Source: Halobacterium hubeiense (lineage in GTDB: Archaea; Halobacteriota; Halobacteria; Halobacteriales; Halobacteriaceae). Taken from it: a DNA stretch of 64,000 bases. The DNA lies in the NCBI RefSeq assembly GCF_001488575.1, contig NZ_LN831302.1, positions 1,302,001-1,366,000 on the forward strand, in the 5' to 3' direction. The first letter of the stretch is position 1. Each line of letters starts with the position of its first letter. The position numbers were made by a program, and so were the translations under genes. The notes beneath the pieces are model-generated. The model was not told the origin of the DNA. It searched no databases and worked only from the letters and a program-made list of their open reading frames with translations. Below, in pieces: positions 9,401 to 17,900 of the stretch.

Positions 9401-9513
9401 TCCACGAGCCCGGGTCGCTCGACGTCGCCGCTGACGTAGTCGTACTCCGACCGGTCGTCGGCCGCGGGAGGCGTCGCGTCGCGCCCCGGGACGCCGTGTT
9501 CGTTGGATGCCAT
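6484..9513 (-). CDS. FAD-linked 2-hydroxyacid dehydrogenase fused to Fe-S/CCG subunit (D-lactate/glycolate/D-2-hydroxyglutarate type)
   Basis: A 1009-residue three-part enzyme. Residues about 40-250 are an FAD_binding_4 domain (PVLPRGGGTSLAGQ). Residues about 270-530 are the FAD-oxidase C domain (SGEHGDGRAR). Residues about 600-700 carry two Fe-S motifs (CHGCGGC and CVGCKGCAKDCP). The C-terminal third holds CCG cysteine motifs (GHCHQKATKK and CCGMAGTFGYE) that bind a further cluster. This is GlcD plus GlcF in one chain, passing electrons from a D-2-hydroxyacid to the respiratory chain. Its promoter region is shared with the divergent IclR gene, which probably controls it. Confidence 0.88.
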   Translation of the reverse strand: MASNEHGVPGRDATPPAADDRSEYDYVSGDVERPGLVDDLEARVDGDVRFDSYTRQLYATDASAYEVTPVGVVFPTDTADVAVVVDYCATREIPVLPRGGGTSLAGQTVNEAIVLDFTRYMDGIVDIDPGSQEARVQAGAVLEDLNQRLAPHDLKFAPDPAAGDRSAIGGAIGNNSTGAHSLKYGKTDAYVESCEVVLADGSTATLGEIGVEELRERADADADDLLPRIYAGVVAVLDDHADEVEARFPDMKRNVSGYNLDRLVDEASDGTVNLARLLAGSEGTLAVITEATVSLETVPETKSVALLTYDSVVDAVSDVTHVLEHDPAAVELIDDTLIDLASDTAEFEDVVALLPEGTRAALLVEFYAADDDDGREKTAGLVEDRVETGDDRFAFDALEAHDEEERATYWKLRKSGLPILLGRTSDAKHISFIEDCAIPPEHLPEFVTRFQQILEDNDTFASFYAHAGPGVLHVRPLVNTKSEPDLAAMEDIADRVTDMVVEFGGSVSGEHGDGRARTQWNRKLYGDQLWGAFRDLKTAFDPDWLLNPGQVCGDVSMTENLRFGPDYDFDAGFDAELNWDNENGLRGMVELCHGCGGCRTEQDTAGGVMCPTYRAADEEITSTRGRANMLRQAMSGDLPDDPTGDEFAEEVLDLCVGCKGCAKDCPSEVDMAKMKAEVSHERHQREGASVRDKLFANVDALAALGSATAPVSNLVSKVPGARTVMEKTVGIASERTLPTFERETLKDWFDARGGTTVPASDADRKAVLFPDTYTNYAHPEIGKAAVRVLEAAGVHVDLAERTDSGRPAHSKGFLDKSRETARKNVAALEPRVADGWDVVLVEPSDAVMFQSDYLDLLSGDAVEALAANTYGVCEYLDVFRLDDEIEWSAPDASLSYHGHCHQKATKKDHHAVGVLRRAGYATDPVDSTCCGMAGTFGYEAEHHAMSEAIGDILVDQLDDSDGDLAVAPGASCRTQLGDMLDEDARDAADLVPEDRESPPTPVELLAAAL

Positions 9514-9611
9514 CTGTTTGCACGCACCTACGCGGGACGACCTCCTTGTGTTTTCGGATGCGTGGTGTGGCGTCGTGAAACAGTTTAGTGGCTCCGCGCG
9601 AACGGAGACGT

Positions 9612-10379
9612 ATGCCAAACGGGCCCACGACGCGAACGGGGGTGAAGTCCGACGAGACGCTGTTCGCGGTGTTAGCGGCGGTGCGAGAGTCAGATGGGGC
9701 GGGCGTCACGGAGCTCGCCGACCGCCTCGATGTCGCGAAGAGCACCGTCCACAACCACCTCGCGACGATGCGCGAGCACGGGTTCGTCGTGAAGCGCGAC
9801 GGGAAGTACCACCTCGGGCTGGAGCTGTTCAACTACGGGCAGGCGGTGCGCAACGACCGCGAGGTCTACCGGGCGGCCCGTCCGGTCGTCGACGACCTCG
9901 TGGCGGCGACCGGCGAGATGGTGTGGCTGTTCACGCCCGAGGACGGCCGCGTGATGTACCTCTACGGCGGCGCCGGGGAGACCGGCATCGACGTGGACAC
10001 GATTCTGGGGTCGTGGGACTACATGCACTGCACGTCCGGCGGGAAGGCGATTCTCGCGCACTACTCCGAGGAGGAAGTCGACGACGTGGTGGAGCGCCAC
10101 GGGCTGCCCGCGCGCACCCCGAACACGGTCACGGACCGCGAGGAACTGGACGCGGAGCTGGAGGCGGTCCGCGAGCGGGGGTACGCGCTGAACCTCGGGG
10201 AGGACCTCGAAGGCATCCACGCGCTGGCGGTACCGCTGCGCTACGAGGACGCCCTCGTGGGGTCGCTGGCGGTCGCGGGGCCGGCCCACCGCGTCAGCCG
10301 CGAGCGCTGCGAGACGGAACTGCTCGACCAGTTGCGCGCGTCCACGAACGACATCGAACTCAACCTCGCGTACTCGTAG
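9612..10379 (+). CDS. IclR-family transcription regulator
   Basis: A 255-residue protein. The N-terminal winged helix (about 15-75, with GVTELADRLDVAKSTVHNHL) is followed by the IclR effector domain (about 80-250, with GGKAILAHYSEEEVDDVV). IclR proteins bind small organic acids, often aromatic ones, and regulate catabolic operons. The ATG at 9612 is chosen over an in-frame GTG at 9588 because the latter overlaps the promoter. It is divergent from the 2-hydroxyacid dehydrogenase and sits at the edge of the gentisate island, so either could be its target. Confidence 0.88.
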   Translation: MPNGPTTRTGVKSDETLFAVLAAVRESDGAGVTELADRLDVAKSTVHNHLATMREHGFVVKRDGKYHLGLELFNYGQAVRNDREVYRAARPVVDDLVAATGEMVWLFTPEDGRVMYLYGGAGETGIDVDTILGSWDYMHCTSGGKAILAHYSEEEVDDVVERHGLPARTPNTVTDREELDAELEAVRERGYALNLGEDLEGIHALAVPLRYEDALVGSLAVAGPAHRVSRERCETELLDQLRASTNDIELNLAYS

Positions 10380-11237
10380 TCAGCCCGCCAGTCCCGCGGT
10401 TTCTGCGGCCACACAGCCCGCGCTCGCGCACTGCGCCGCGAGCAGCGCCGCCGTGAACGGGTACGCCAGCGCCATCTGCGCGCGGACCGACCATCGGGGC
10501 GCGACGGCGACCGCGAGCGCGGCGTCGGCGAGCGCGACCACACCGGCGACCAGCGCGAGCGGCGGGAGGACGGCCGCCGCGACGAACCCGACGACGAGCG
10601 CGGCGGCGAGCGCGTGAATGGCGGCGCCGACGCGCGTGCTCGCGCGGTCCCCGAGCAGCACGGGGAGCGTGCGCTTGCCGATGGTGCGGTCGAACTCCCG
10701 GTCGAGTCGGTCGATGGAGACTTTCAGCCCGGACAGCGAGACGACGAGGAGGGCGGCGACGGCGGCGACGCCGGGCGCGAGGCGGCCGGTCTGGGCGAGG
10801 TAGCCGCCGAGGAACGCGAGCGCGACGCCGACCGGGTAGTCGACGGTGACGGACAGCGGGTGCGTGTCGAGGACTGGCGCGTGGAGGACGGCGAGCGCCC
10901 ACAGCGGGAGCGTCGCGGCGACCGCTTCGCGAGCACCGGCGGCCCACAGGAGCGCGGCGAGCGCGCTGAACCCGAGCGAGGACGCGACCGCGGCGGCCGT
11001 CGCGGCGGTCGCCGAGAGCACCGGGTCGTGCTCGCCGCGCACGTGTGCGTCAACGTACTCGTCGACGACGTGCGCCGTGTAGAGGGCGGCGGCGACGGTG
11101 GCCGCGTGAGCGGCGGCCAGCGGGAGCGAGACGGTCGGCGCGAGCGCGCCGCCGGCGAGTGCGAGCCCGACCGCCGGGAGCATGAACGTCGGCTGGACGG
11201 TCGCGAGGACCCCGCGGGCGGTGTGCGTGCCGGTCAC
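10380..11237 (-). CDS. UbiA-family prenyltransferase
   Basis: A 285-residue integral membrane protein with about eight hydrophobic segments. Two aspartate-rich regions are present: DEYVDAHVRGEHD near 60 and DRLDREFD near 178, the usual diphosphate/Mg2+ sites of UbiA enzymes, although the first is a loose match to NDxxDxxxD. Members prenylate quinone head groups, chlorophyll/haem or archaeal lipid precursors; which one applies here is unknown. Its stop abuts the stop of the convergent IclR gene. Confidence 0.72.
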   Translation of the reverse strand: MTGTHTARGVLATVQPTFMLPAVGLALAGGALAPTVSLPLAAAHAATVAAALYTAHVVDEYVDAHVRGEHDPVLSATAATAAAVASSLGFSALAALLWAAGAREAVAATLPLWALAVLHAPVLDTHPLSVTVDYPVGVALAFLGGYLAQTGRLAPGVAAVAALLVVSLSGLKVSIDRLDREFDRTIGKRTLPVLLGDRASTRVGAAIHALAAALVVGFVAAAVLPPLALVAGVVALADAALAVAVAPRWSVRAQMALAYPFTAALLAAQCASAGCVAAETAGLAG

Positions 11238-11366
11238 GGCGGAAGTTCGGTGCTGGGCGGGAAAAGTCTGGTTCGTCGCGCCGCAAAACTCGCCGACGGC
11301 ATCCCGAATGATTAACCGACACTGTTAATAGCAGGTGTGGGCTTGGGTCACACAGCACAGCAACGC

Positions 11367-12914
11367 ATGCACTACTTGGAAGCATTCGAACGGAGCGTCC
11401 GCGTCCACGGCGACGACACCGCCATCCTCACCGACGACGGTCGGTCGTTCACGTACGACGAGTTCGACCGCCGGAGCACCGAACTCACGAACGCAGTCAC
11501 CGACGCGGTCGGTGACTCTCCGCTCGCAGTCCTCACGCTGAACGGGCCGGCCGCCGCCGAAGCGATGATTACCGGTCACAAGCGCGGCACGCCGACCGTC
11601 CAGCTGGCGTTCCGCGGGACCGCCGGCGAACTCGTGGACATGGTCGAGACGGCGGGCGCCGACGCCCTCCTCTTCGACGACGCCAACGCCGACACCGCCG
11701 TCGACGTCATCGACGGCGCGGACCTCTCGGTCGGCTTCCACGCCGGCTCGGCGGCCGTCGACCACCCCGACGTGGTCGACTACGAGGACGCGCTGGACGC
11801 CGCCGCGTTCACGCTCCCCGACCGCCTCCCGGCGGACGGCAAGACCAACATCTTCTACACGAGCGGCACCACCTCGGCGCCGAAGGCCCTCGCGTTCGAC
11901 GGCGAGCAGATGTGGACCGGCGCCTACCAGGGCGTGATGGAGCACGGTATCGACCAGACCGACCTCGCCATCGTGACGACGCCGTGGTACCACATGGTCA
12001 CGTCGGACGCGTGGCTGTACCCGCACTGGATGGCGGGCGCGACCGTCCTCCTGCACGAGGACTTCGACCCCGCCGAGGTGCTGGAACTGGTCGAGGACAA
12101 CGGCGCGACCGGGCTGCTGGCGGTGCCCACGCAGCTCTCGCTGCTCAACGACGTGCAGGAGAACGCGGCCGACCCCTACGACACGAGCACGCTGTCGTAC
12201 GTCCGCACCGGCGGGTCGGTCGTCACCGAGGAGCTGGTCGAGCGCACCTCGGAGTTCCTCTCGGAGCACCTCTACAACACGTACGGGATGACCGAGGGCG
12301 GCCCGAACTTCACGTTCGCCCACCCCTCGGTGCAGGACGACCACCCGGGTACCATCGGCAAGGAGTCGTTCTCGTGGGAGCTGCGCGTCGTGGAGACCGC
12401 GCCCGTCACCGAACACCCCGACCCGGAGGCGGAGGTCGGGCCGGGCGAGCAGGGCGAAATCATCGCGCGCGGGCCGGGCGTCCCGGACGGCTACATCGAC
12501 AACCCGGAGGCCGAGGAGAAGTCGTTCTTCGACGAGTGGCTGCGCACCCGCGACGTCGCCGAGGTCGACGAGGACGGCTTCCTCTACATCACCGACCGCG
12601 TGGACAACATGTTCATCAGCGGCGGGGAGAACATCTACCCCGCGGAGGTCGAGCGCGCCATCGACGGCCACCCCGCGGTCGCGGAGACGCTCGTGTTCGG
12701 CCGCGACGACCCCGAGTGGGGGAAGAAGGTCACGGCCATCGTCGTCGCGGAGGCCGACGTCGACGCCGAGGAACTGGACGACTTCTGCTGCAAGCACGAC
12801 GGGCTGGCGAACTACAAGCGCCCCCGCGAGTACGTCGTCCGCGAGGAGCCGCTGCCGCGCACGGACACCGGCACCGTCCAGCGCCAGCAGGCCATCGACC
12901 GCCACTTCGACTGA
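11367..12914 (+). CDS. AMP-forming acyl/aryl-CoA synthetase
   Basis: A 515-residue class I adenylate-forming enzyme making an acyl-CoA from acid, ATP and CoA. The P-loop near residues 163-174 reads YTSGTTSAPKA, so the usual TTGxPK glycine is replaced by Ser-Ala. The Thr/Glu motif (YGMTEGG), the hinge (YITDRVDNMFISGGENIYP) and a C-terminal lysine-like region (LPRTDTGTVQR) follow; the usual catalytic lysine position ends TGTVQR, so no lysine is seen there. Its position in the gentisate island suggests a benzoate- or salicylate-type substrate, but that is inferred. The ATG at 11367 (MHYLEAFERSV) is preferred to GTG at 11337. Confidence 0.82.
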   Translation: MHYLEAFERSVRVHGDDTAILTDDGRSFTYDEFDRRSTELTNAVTDAVGDSPLAVLTLNGPAAAEAMITGHKRGTPTVQLAFRGTAGELVDMVETAGADALLFDDANADTAVDVIDGADLSVGFHAGSAAVDHPDVVDYEDALDAAAFTLPDRLPADGKTNIFYTSGTTSAPKALAFDGEQMWTGAYQGVMEHGIDQTDLAIVTTPWYHMVTSDAWLYPHWMAGATVLLHEDFDPAEVLELVEDNGATGLLAVPTQLSLLNDVQENAADPYDTSTLSYVRTGGSVVTEELVERTSEFLSEHLYNTYGMTEGGPNFTFAHPSVQDDHPGTIGKESFSWELRVVETAPVTEHPDPEAEVGPGEQGEIIARGPGVPDGYIDNPEAEEKSFFDEWLRTRDVAEVDEDGFLYITDRVDNMFISGGENIYPAEVERAIDGHPAVAETLVFGRDDPEWGKKVTAIVVAEADVDAEELDDFCCKHDGLANYKRPREYVVREEPLPRTDTGTVQRQQAIDRHFD

Positions 12915-12942
12915 CCTGACTCCCTCCTCGAAGCGACCGCCG

Positions 12943-14355
12943 TCAGAACGCGAGCGCGAAGATGCCGATCTGTACCGGGAGCAGGACGAACAGCGTTGCT
13001 AGTGAGCACAGCGCCGCCATCTTGATGAGCTCCATCGAGTCCACGACGTCCAGCCCCAGAATCGCCACGAGGACCGCCGACTGGTAGGGGAAGAAGTAGG
13101 AGTTGAGCGCGACCGCTTCGGTCATCATCACCGGGTACAGCGGGAGGCCGGCGCTCTCGGCGAACGCGACGAGCACGGGCGTCAGCACGCTCGCGACCGC
13201 CAGCCCCTCCATGAGGAACGTCAGCGCCAGCGACGCGAGCGCGAGGAACGCGAGCGCGACCGACAGCGACGCGTCCTGCGGGAACGACGCGAGGATGGCG
13301 TCGGCGGCGACGTCGGTGAATCCGGTCTGCTGGAGGCCGGCGGCGATGGCGAAGATGGCGCCGAGGAAGAACACGATGGAGAAGTTGGCGTTCTCGACGG
13401 CGTCGGCGCCGACGACGCCGACGCGGGGCGTGAACGCGAGGACGGTGACGACGAGCGCGCCGTACAGCGGGTGGAGGCCGTGGACGGAGTCGGTCGCCCA
13501 GATGGCGACGCCGACCAGCAGGAACGCCATCATGCGCCGCGCCTCCGAGGCGGCCTCGGTCCCGTGCTCGGAGTTGTCGGACACGTCGATGGCGTCGGCG
13601 TCGGCCGGCCGGTAGAGCGCGTACGCGATGGCGGTGATGACGGCCGCACGCCCGACGCCCATCACGGGGCCGAGCCAGACCGCCCACTCCATCCAGCCGA
13701 TGGAGACGCCGGCGTTGGCCTCCAGCAGGCCGTTGATGATGATGTTCGCCAGCGACCCGGTGAGGATGCCGGTGCCCGCGTAGTAGGTGACGAACAGCGG
13801 CCCGAGGAACAGGCCGACGCGGGCGCTGCGGTCCGAGAAGCGCTTGCCGACGGAAATGAGGATGGGGCCGAGGATGAGCACGCGCACCAGCGACGAGGGC
13901 ACGAGCACGACGAACCCGAGCGCGGCCACGCACAGCACGACCAGCAGGTTCCGGTACGTGGTCTTCGCGTTCGTGGCGGCGTCCCCGGGGAGCACGCCGA
14001 GCGCGGCGCGTTCGACCGCGCTGGCGAGCCCGCTCTGCCGGGTGGCCTCCCCGAGCAGGATGCCGAGGACGACCAGCCACGTCGCGGCGGACTGGAAGCC
14101 GGTGAGCGCGAGGTCCGTCGAGAAGGCGGCGCCGACCAGCCCGACCGCGAGCAGGCCGGTGAGCCACGGGGCGACGGGCGCACCCACCCAGAGGCTGATG
14201 GAGAAGACGGTGATGGCGAGGATGCTCGCCATGTCGGCTTCGACGGGCGCGTACACGAGGACGGCGGCGGCCGCGGCGATACCGACCGGCAGCGAGAGCC
14301 ACGCCGGGTCGAACTGCCCGCGGAGCACGTCCGTCCACGTCGTTTCAGTCGTCAC
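12943..14355 (-). CDS. SLC13/DASS-family anion:Na+ symporter
   Basis: A 470-residue membrane protein with about 11-12 hydrophobic segments. The repeat-hairpin pattern (LTGSLANIIINGLL near 205 and a second at the C-terminal half with TEAVALNSYFFPYQS) matches the divalent-anion:sodium symporter superfamily. Members carry di- and tricarboxylates or sulphate into the cell with Na+. It converges with the CoA ligase and may import acidic catabolites or aromatic acids. Substrate is not readable from sequence. Confidence 0.8.
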   Translation of the reverse strand: MTTETTWTDVLRGQFDPAWLSLPVGIAAAAAVLVYAPVEADMASILAITVFSISLWVGAPVAPWLTGLLAVGLVGAAFSTDLALTGFQSAATWLVVLGILLGEATRQSGLASAVERAALGVLPGDAATNAKTTYRNLLVVLCVAALGFVVLVPSSLVRVLILGPILISVGKRFSDRSARVGLFLGPLFVTYYAGTGILTGSLANIIINGLLEANAGVSIGWMEWAVWLGPVMGVGRAAVITAIAYALYRPADADAIDVSDNSEHGTEAASEARRMMAFLLVGVAIWATDSVHGLHPLYGALVVTVLAFTPRVGVVGADAVENANFSIVFFLGAIFAIAAGLQQTGFTDVAADAILASFPQDASLSVALAFLALASLALTFLMEGLAVASVLTPVLVAFAESAGLPLYPVMMTEAVALNSYFFPYQSAVLVAILGLDVVDSMELIKMAALCSLATLFVLLPVQIGIFALAF

Positions 14356-14456
14356 GTTGGAACACCGTTTGCTCGCACGGACGGAAACTGGCTTAATCTG
14401 TCTTCCGAAACCGAGAGCGGGGAGGTTTTTGGGGCCGTGGGCCGTCCGTCGAGGCG

Positions 14457-15080
14457 ATGCTCACGGAGCCAGCCACCGACGTCTACGATGTGACGCTCGC
14501 GGAGTTCAACGGCGGCCGCTACCGGCTGTTCGTCTTCGACGGCGACGCGCCGACGCTCGTGGACGCCGGCCTCGAAGGCACGACCGACGCGGTCGCGGAC
14601 GCCCTCGCGGACCTCGGCATCGAACCGGAACGCCTCGTCGTCACGCACGGGGACGGCGACCACGTCGGCGGTCTCCCCGGGCTCGTGGAGCGCTACGACC
14701 TCGAAACGTGGCTCCCGGAGGGTCTCGATATCGACGGCCACGAGCCGGACCACCAGTTCGGGGACGGCGACGACGTGGGTCGGTTCACGGCCGTCCACAC
14801 GCCCGGGCACGCGTCCGAGCACCACTCGCTCGTGGACGAGGACAGCGGCGTCGCGGTCATCGGGGACGCGCTGTTCGGCGCGGACTCCCGCGGCCTCCCG
14901 GAGGGGCACTTCGTGCTGCCGCCGGCGTACTACTCCGAGGACCTCCACACAGCCGAGGAGTCCCTAGAGAAACTCGTCGAGTACGACTTCGACGTGGGGC
15001 TGGTCTACCACGGCGAGAGCGTCACCGAGGACGCCAGCGAGAAACTGGACGCGTTCGTGAACTTCGCGGGGAAGCCGTAG
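14457..15080 (+). CDS. Metallo-beta-lactamase-fold hydrolase
   Basis: A 207-residue protein. The metal motif near residues 62-68 reads THGDGDHVGG: the first His and the Asp-His pair of HxHxDH are kept, while the second His is Asp. Further metal ligands are plausible in VHTPGHASEHHSL near 118 and in LVYHGES near 182. Enzymes of this fold hydrolyse thioesters such as hydroxyacylglutathione, lactones or phosphoesters. In this island a CoA-thioester or lactone substrate is possible. It converges end-to-end with livG without a gap. Confidence 0.82.
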   Translation: MLTEPATDVYDVTLAEFNGGRYRLFVFDGDAPTLVDAGLEGTTDAVADALADLGIEPERLVVTHGDGDHVGGLPGLVERYDLETWLPEGLDIDGHEPDHQFGDGDDVGRFTAVHTPGHASEHHSLVDEDSGVAVIGDALFGADSRGLPEGHFVLPPAYYSEDLHTAEESLEKLVEYDFDVGLVYHGESVTEDASEKLDAFVNFAGKP

Positions 15081-15836
15081 TCAGTCGGCGCCGGCGTCGG
15101 CGGTGTCGCCCATCGCGTCGCCGGCGTTCTCCCCGAGGTAGGCTTCGATGACGCGGCGGTCGTTCTGAATCTCCTCGGGCGTCCCCGTGGCGATGAGGTT
15201 GGCGTTGTCGAGGACGAACACGCGCTCGCTGACGGACATCAGCGCGCGCATCACGTGGTCGATGAGGAAGACGGTCTTCCCGCGGTCGGCGATGTCCCGG
15301 ATGAGCTCGACGATGGCCTCCGTCTCGTCGGTGTCGAGGCCGCCCGCGACCTCGTCGAACAGCAGGACTTCGGGGTCGGTCGCGAGCGCGCGAGCGATTT
15401 CGAGGCGCTTGAGCGCGCCGACGCTGAGCTCGTCCGGCGTGGTGTGAGCCATGTCGTCGAGCCCGACGAACTCCAGGGCCTCGTGCGCGCGCTCCTCGGG
15501 GTCGCCGGAGTTCCGGCCGCCGAACTGCGCGCCGACGGCGGCGTTCTCCGCGAGCGTGAGGTTCTCGAAGGGGTGGACGATCTGGTGGGTGCGGACGAGT
15601 CCGCGGTGACAGATTTCGTGCGGCGTCATCCCCGTAATGTCCTCGCCGTCGAGGTAGACGGTGCCCTCAGTCGGCTCCTGGACCCCGGAGATGAGCCGGA
15701 ACAGCGTCGACTTCCCGGCGCCGTTCGGCCCGATGAGGCCCACGGTCTCCCCCTTGTCGATGGAGAAGGAGACGTCGTCGACGGCGACGATGCCGCCGAA
15801 GTTCTTCGTGAGGTGCTCGCCTTCGAGTACGGTCAT
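15081..15836 (-). CDS. livG: Branched-chain-type ABC transporter ATPase, LivG-like
   Basis: A 251-residue ABC ATPase. Walker A is GPNGAGKST near 36-44, the signature loop reads LSVGALKRLEIARA (LSGGQ variant), and Walker B is VLLFDEVAGGLD followed by the switch histidine in LIDHVM. The long insertion after Walker A and the C-terminal IATGTPEEIQND are typical of LivG. It should pair with LivF and the LivHM permeases, which lie 5-9 kb away in separate units. A TATA-like box at 15862-15869 sits 26 bases before the start, implying a leaderless transcript. Confidence 0.86.
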   Translation of the reverse strand: MTVLEGEHLTKNFGGIVAVDDVSFSIDKGETVGLIGPNGAGKSTLFRLISGVQEPTEGTVYLDGEDITGMTPHEICHRGLVRTHQIVHPFENLTLAENAAVGAQFGGRNSGDPEERAHEALEFVGLDDMAHTTPDELSVGALKRLEIARALATDPEVLLFDEVAGGLDTDETEAIVELIRDIADRGKTVFLIDHVMRALMSVSERVFVLDNANLIATGTPEEIQNDRRVIEAYLGENAGDAMGDTADAGAD

Positions 15837-15861
15837 CTTGGTAGCCGTTACCTACCCACCC

Positions 15862-15869
15862 GCATAAAT
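15862..15869 (-). promoter_or_regulatory. TATA box of livG
   Basis: On the minus strand the sequence reads CATTTATG, centred about 28 bases upstream of the livG ATG. This spacing fits an archaeal promoter with transcription starting at or next to the start codon. Confidence 0.5.
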
Positions 15870-15923
15870 GTAGTCCCTGTCGCGTCCCGAAAGTACGTAA
15901 TCGCGGGCCGCGACACTGTGGAT

Positions 15924-16445
15924 ATGCTCCGAGCGTACGACGGCGTGACGCCGACGGTCGCGGAGTCGGCGTACGTCGACGAGCGAGCGACCGTCATCGG
16001 GGACGTAGAGATTGGACCGGAAGCGAGCGTGTGGCCGGGCGCGGTGCTGCGCGGCGACCACGGCCGCATCGTGCTCGAGGAGCGCGCGAACGTCCAGGAC
16101 AACGCGACCCTCCACGAGCACGCGGTGCTGGAGGCGGGCGCGACCGTCGGCCACAACGCCGTCGTCCACGACGCGACGGTCGGCGAGCGCAGCGTCGTCG
16201 GCATCGGCGCGGTGGTCCTCGACGACGCCGAAGTCGGACCGGGCAGCGTCGTCGGCGCGAACAGCACGGTCACCGAGGACACCGAGATTCCCGGCGACGT
16301 ACTCGCCGTCGGGACGCCCGCGGAAGTCCGCCAAGAGTTGGAGGGAGACTTCTGGGCGGGCGCCGGCGACCGCTACGCCGAACTCGCGAAGGAGTACGCC
16401 GGGACGACGCGCGTCGTCGAGGACGGCCCCGTGCTGCCGGAGTGA
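15924..16445 (+). CDS. Gamma-class carbonic anhydrase-like hexapeptide-repeat protein
   Basis: A 173-residue left-handed beta-helix protein. Repeats of the [LIV]GxxxxV type run from about residue 20 to 125 (VIGDVEIGPEASVWPGAVL, GVVVLDDAEVGPG and similar). Metal-binding histidines occur in RGDHGRI, NATLHEH and TVGHNAVVH, the positions used by gamma carbonic anhydrases and the Cam/YrbE-like (PaaY) family. PaaY-type relatives are thioesterases in phenylacetate catabolism, so a role in releasing CoA from aromatic intermediates is possible. It diverges from livG. Confidence 0.8.
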   Translation: MLRAYDGVTPTVAESAYVDERATVIGDVEIGPEASVWPGAVLRGDHGRIVLEERANVQDNATLHEHAVLEAGATVGHNAVVHDATVGERSVVGIGAVVLDDAEVGPGSVVGANSTVTEDTEIPGDVLAVGTPAEVRQELEGDFWAGAGDRYAELAKEYAGTTRVVEDGPVLPE

Positions 16446-16523
16446 GGGGTCGGCGCGCCGGTCGCGGCGAGCGCGTTTGACGGAGGGAAAACCGTTTTAG
16501 TGGCATTCGGTGTAGTGTGGGGC

Positions 16524-17900
16524 GTGAACTTACAGCGCCTGTTCCGTCCCGAGCGCATCGCGGTCGTCGGGGCGTCCGACACCGAGGGGAAGCTCGGCTA
16601 CGAGGCGATGGCGAACGCCGTCGAGTTCGACGGTCGCGTCTACCCAGTGAACCCGTCCGGCGAGGGCGAGGTGTTCGGCGAGCCGTTCGTGGAGTCCGTC
16701 ACCGACATCGAGGAGACCGTCGACCTCGCGCTGCTGGCGGTGCCCGCGCACGTCGTCCCCGACGTCGTCGCGGAGTGCGGCGAGGCCGGCGTCGGCGGCG
16801 CGGTCATCTACGCCGGCGGCTTCGCGGAAGCCGGTGGCGAGGGCGAGGAACTCCAGGAGGCCGTGATTTCGGCCGCCGACGAACACGACGTCGCCCTGCT
16901 CGGCCCGAACACGAGCGGGTTCGTCGCGCCCGCGAGCAATCTGCTGGCGTCATTCGCCGGCGGCGTCGAGCGCCTGCGGCCGGGCGGCGTGACGATTCTC
17001 GCGCAGAGCGGCGGGGTCGCCCACCAGCTGGCGTTCAGCGCGCACCGCGAGGGCCGCGGCATCGCGACGATGGTGGGGCTCGGGAACCGCGCGAACGTCG
17101 GCTTCGAGGAGGCGATTCCGTACTTCGACTCGGACCCGAACACGGACGCCATCGTCCTCCACGTCGAGGGCACCGACGACGGCCGCGCGCTCCTCGAAGC
17201 GTGCCGCGACTCGGACACGCCCGTAATCGCGTACAAGGTCGGGCAGGCGGACGTTGGTGACTTCGCGGAGTCCCACACGGGCGCGCTCACGGGCGACCAC
17301 GCGCTCTACACCGCGGGGTTCGCGCAGTACGGCGTGCCCACCGTGGAGTCCACGACGGAGCTGTTCGACGCCGGGCAGGCGCTGGCGAACTCCCCGGAGC
17401 CCGAGGGCGCGAACGTCGGCGTCGTCACGGCGCAGGCCGGTCCGGGCATCATCATCGCGGACCGCCTGCAGCGAGCGGGCGCGACGCTCCCGGACCTCGC
17501 GGCGGACACCCAAGACGAGGTCGGCGAGATTCTCCCCGGTATCACGTACGCGGAGAACCCCGTGGACACGGGCCGTCCGATGCCGGAGTTCGGGGACGTG
17601 GTCGAAGCGGTCGCGGAGGACGAGCACGTGGACGTGGTGCTCGTCTACGAGCTGTTCGAGGAGGCGCTGGGCTTCCCGCAGGAGACGCTGGACGGCCTCG
17701 CCGAGCGCGTCGAGAAGCCCGTGCTGTTCGCGACCGAGGGGCCGGCCGAGTCGATGGCCGACGACCTCGACGCGCTCCGGGAGGCCGACGTACCCGTGTT
17801 CACGTCGCCCGAGCGCGGCGCTGACGCGGCCGCGGCGCTCGCGCGCTACGCGACACTAGACGACGCGGCCGCCGAGGAGGAGGTGAGCGCCGATGTCTGA
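16524..17900 (+). CDS. acdA: ADP-forming acetate/acyl-CoA ligase, alpha subunit
   Basis: About 458 residues. A CoA-binding Rossmann domain (RPERIAVVGASDTEGKLG) is followed by the succinyl-CoA-ligase-like domains; the phospho-histidine motif ESHTGALTGDHALY is near residue 250. ADP-forming CoA ligases convert acyl-CoA, ADP and Pi to acid, ATP and CoA, reversibly. The GTG at 16524 is chosen because TTTTAG (16494-16499) lies 25-30 bases before it; GTG at 16500 would put the start inside that box. The gene overlaps the beta-subunit gene by 8 bases. A separate alpha chain is more like hyperthermophile enzymes than the usual fused haloarchaeal form. Confidence 0.85.
   Translation: MNLQRLFRPERIAVVGASDTEGKLGYEAMANAVEFDGRVYPVNPSGEGEVFGEPFVESVTDIEETVDLALLAVPAHVVPDVVAECGEAGVGGAVIYAGGFAEAGGEGEELQEAVISAADEHDVALLGPNTSGFVAPASNLLASFAGGVERLRPGGVTILAQSGGVAHQLAFSAHREGRGIATMVGLGNRANVGFEEAIPYFDSDPNTDAIVLHVEGTDDGRALLEACRDSDTPVIAYKVGQADVGDFAESHTGALTGDHALYTAGFAQYGVPTVESTTELFDAGQALANSPEPEGANVGVVTAQAGPGIIIADRLQRAGATLPDLAADTQDEVGEILPGITYAENPVDTGRPMPEFGDVVEAVAEDEHVDVVLVYELFEEALGFPQETLDGLAERVEKPVLFATEGPAESMADDLDALREADVPVFTSPERGADAAAALARYATLDDAAAEEEVSADV

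Noticed and set aside
6205-9588. 1127-codon plus-strand open frame
   Set aside because: Antisense to the FAD/Fe-S dehydrogenase; long stop-free antisense frames are expected in high-GC DNA. Composition is Arg/Val/Gly-rich with no domain.
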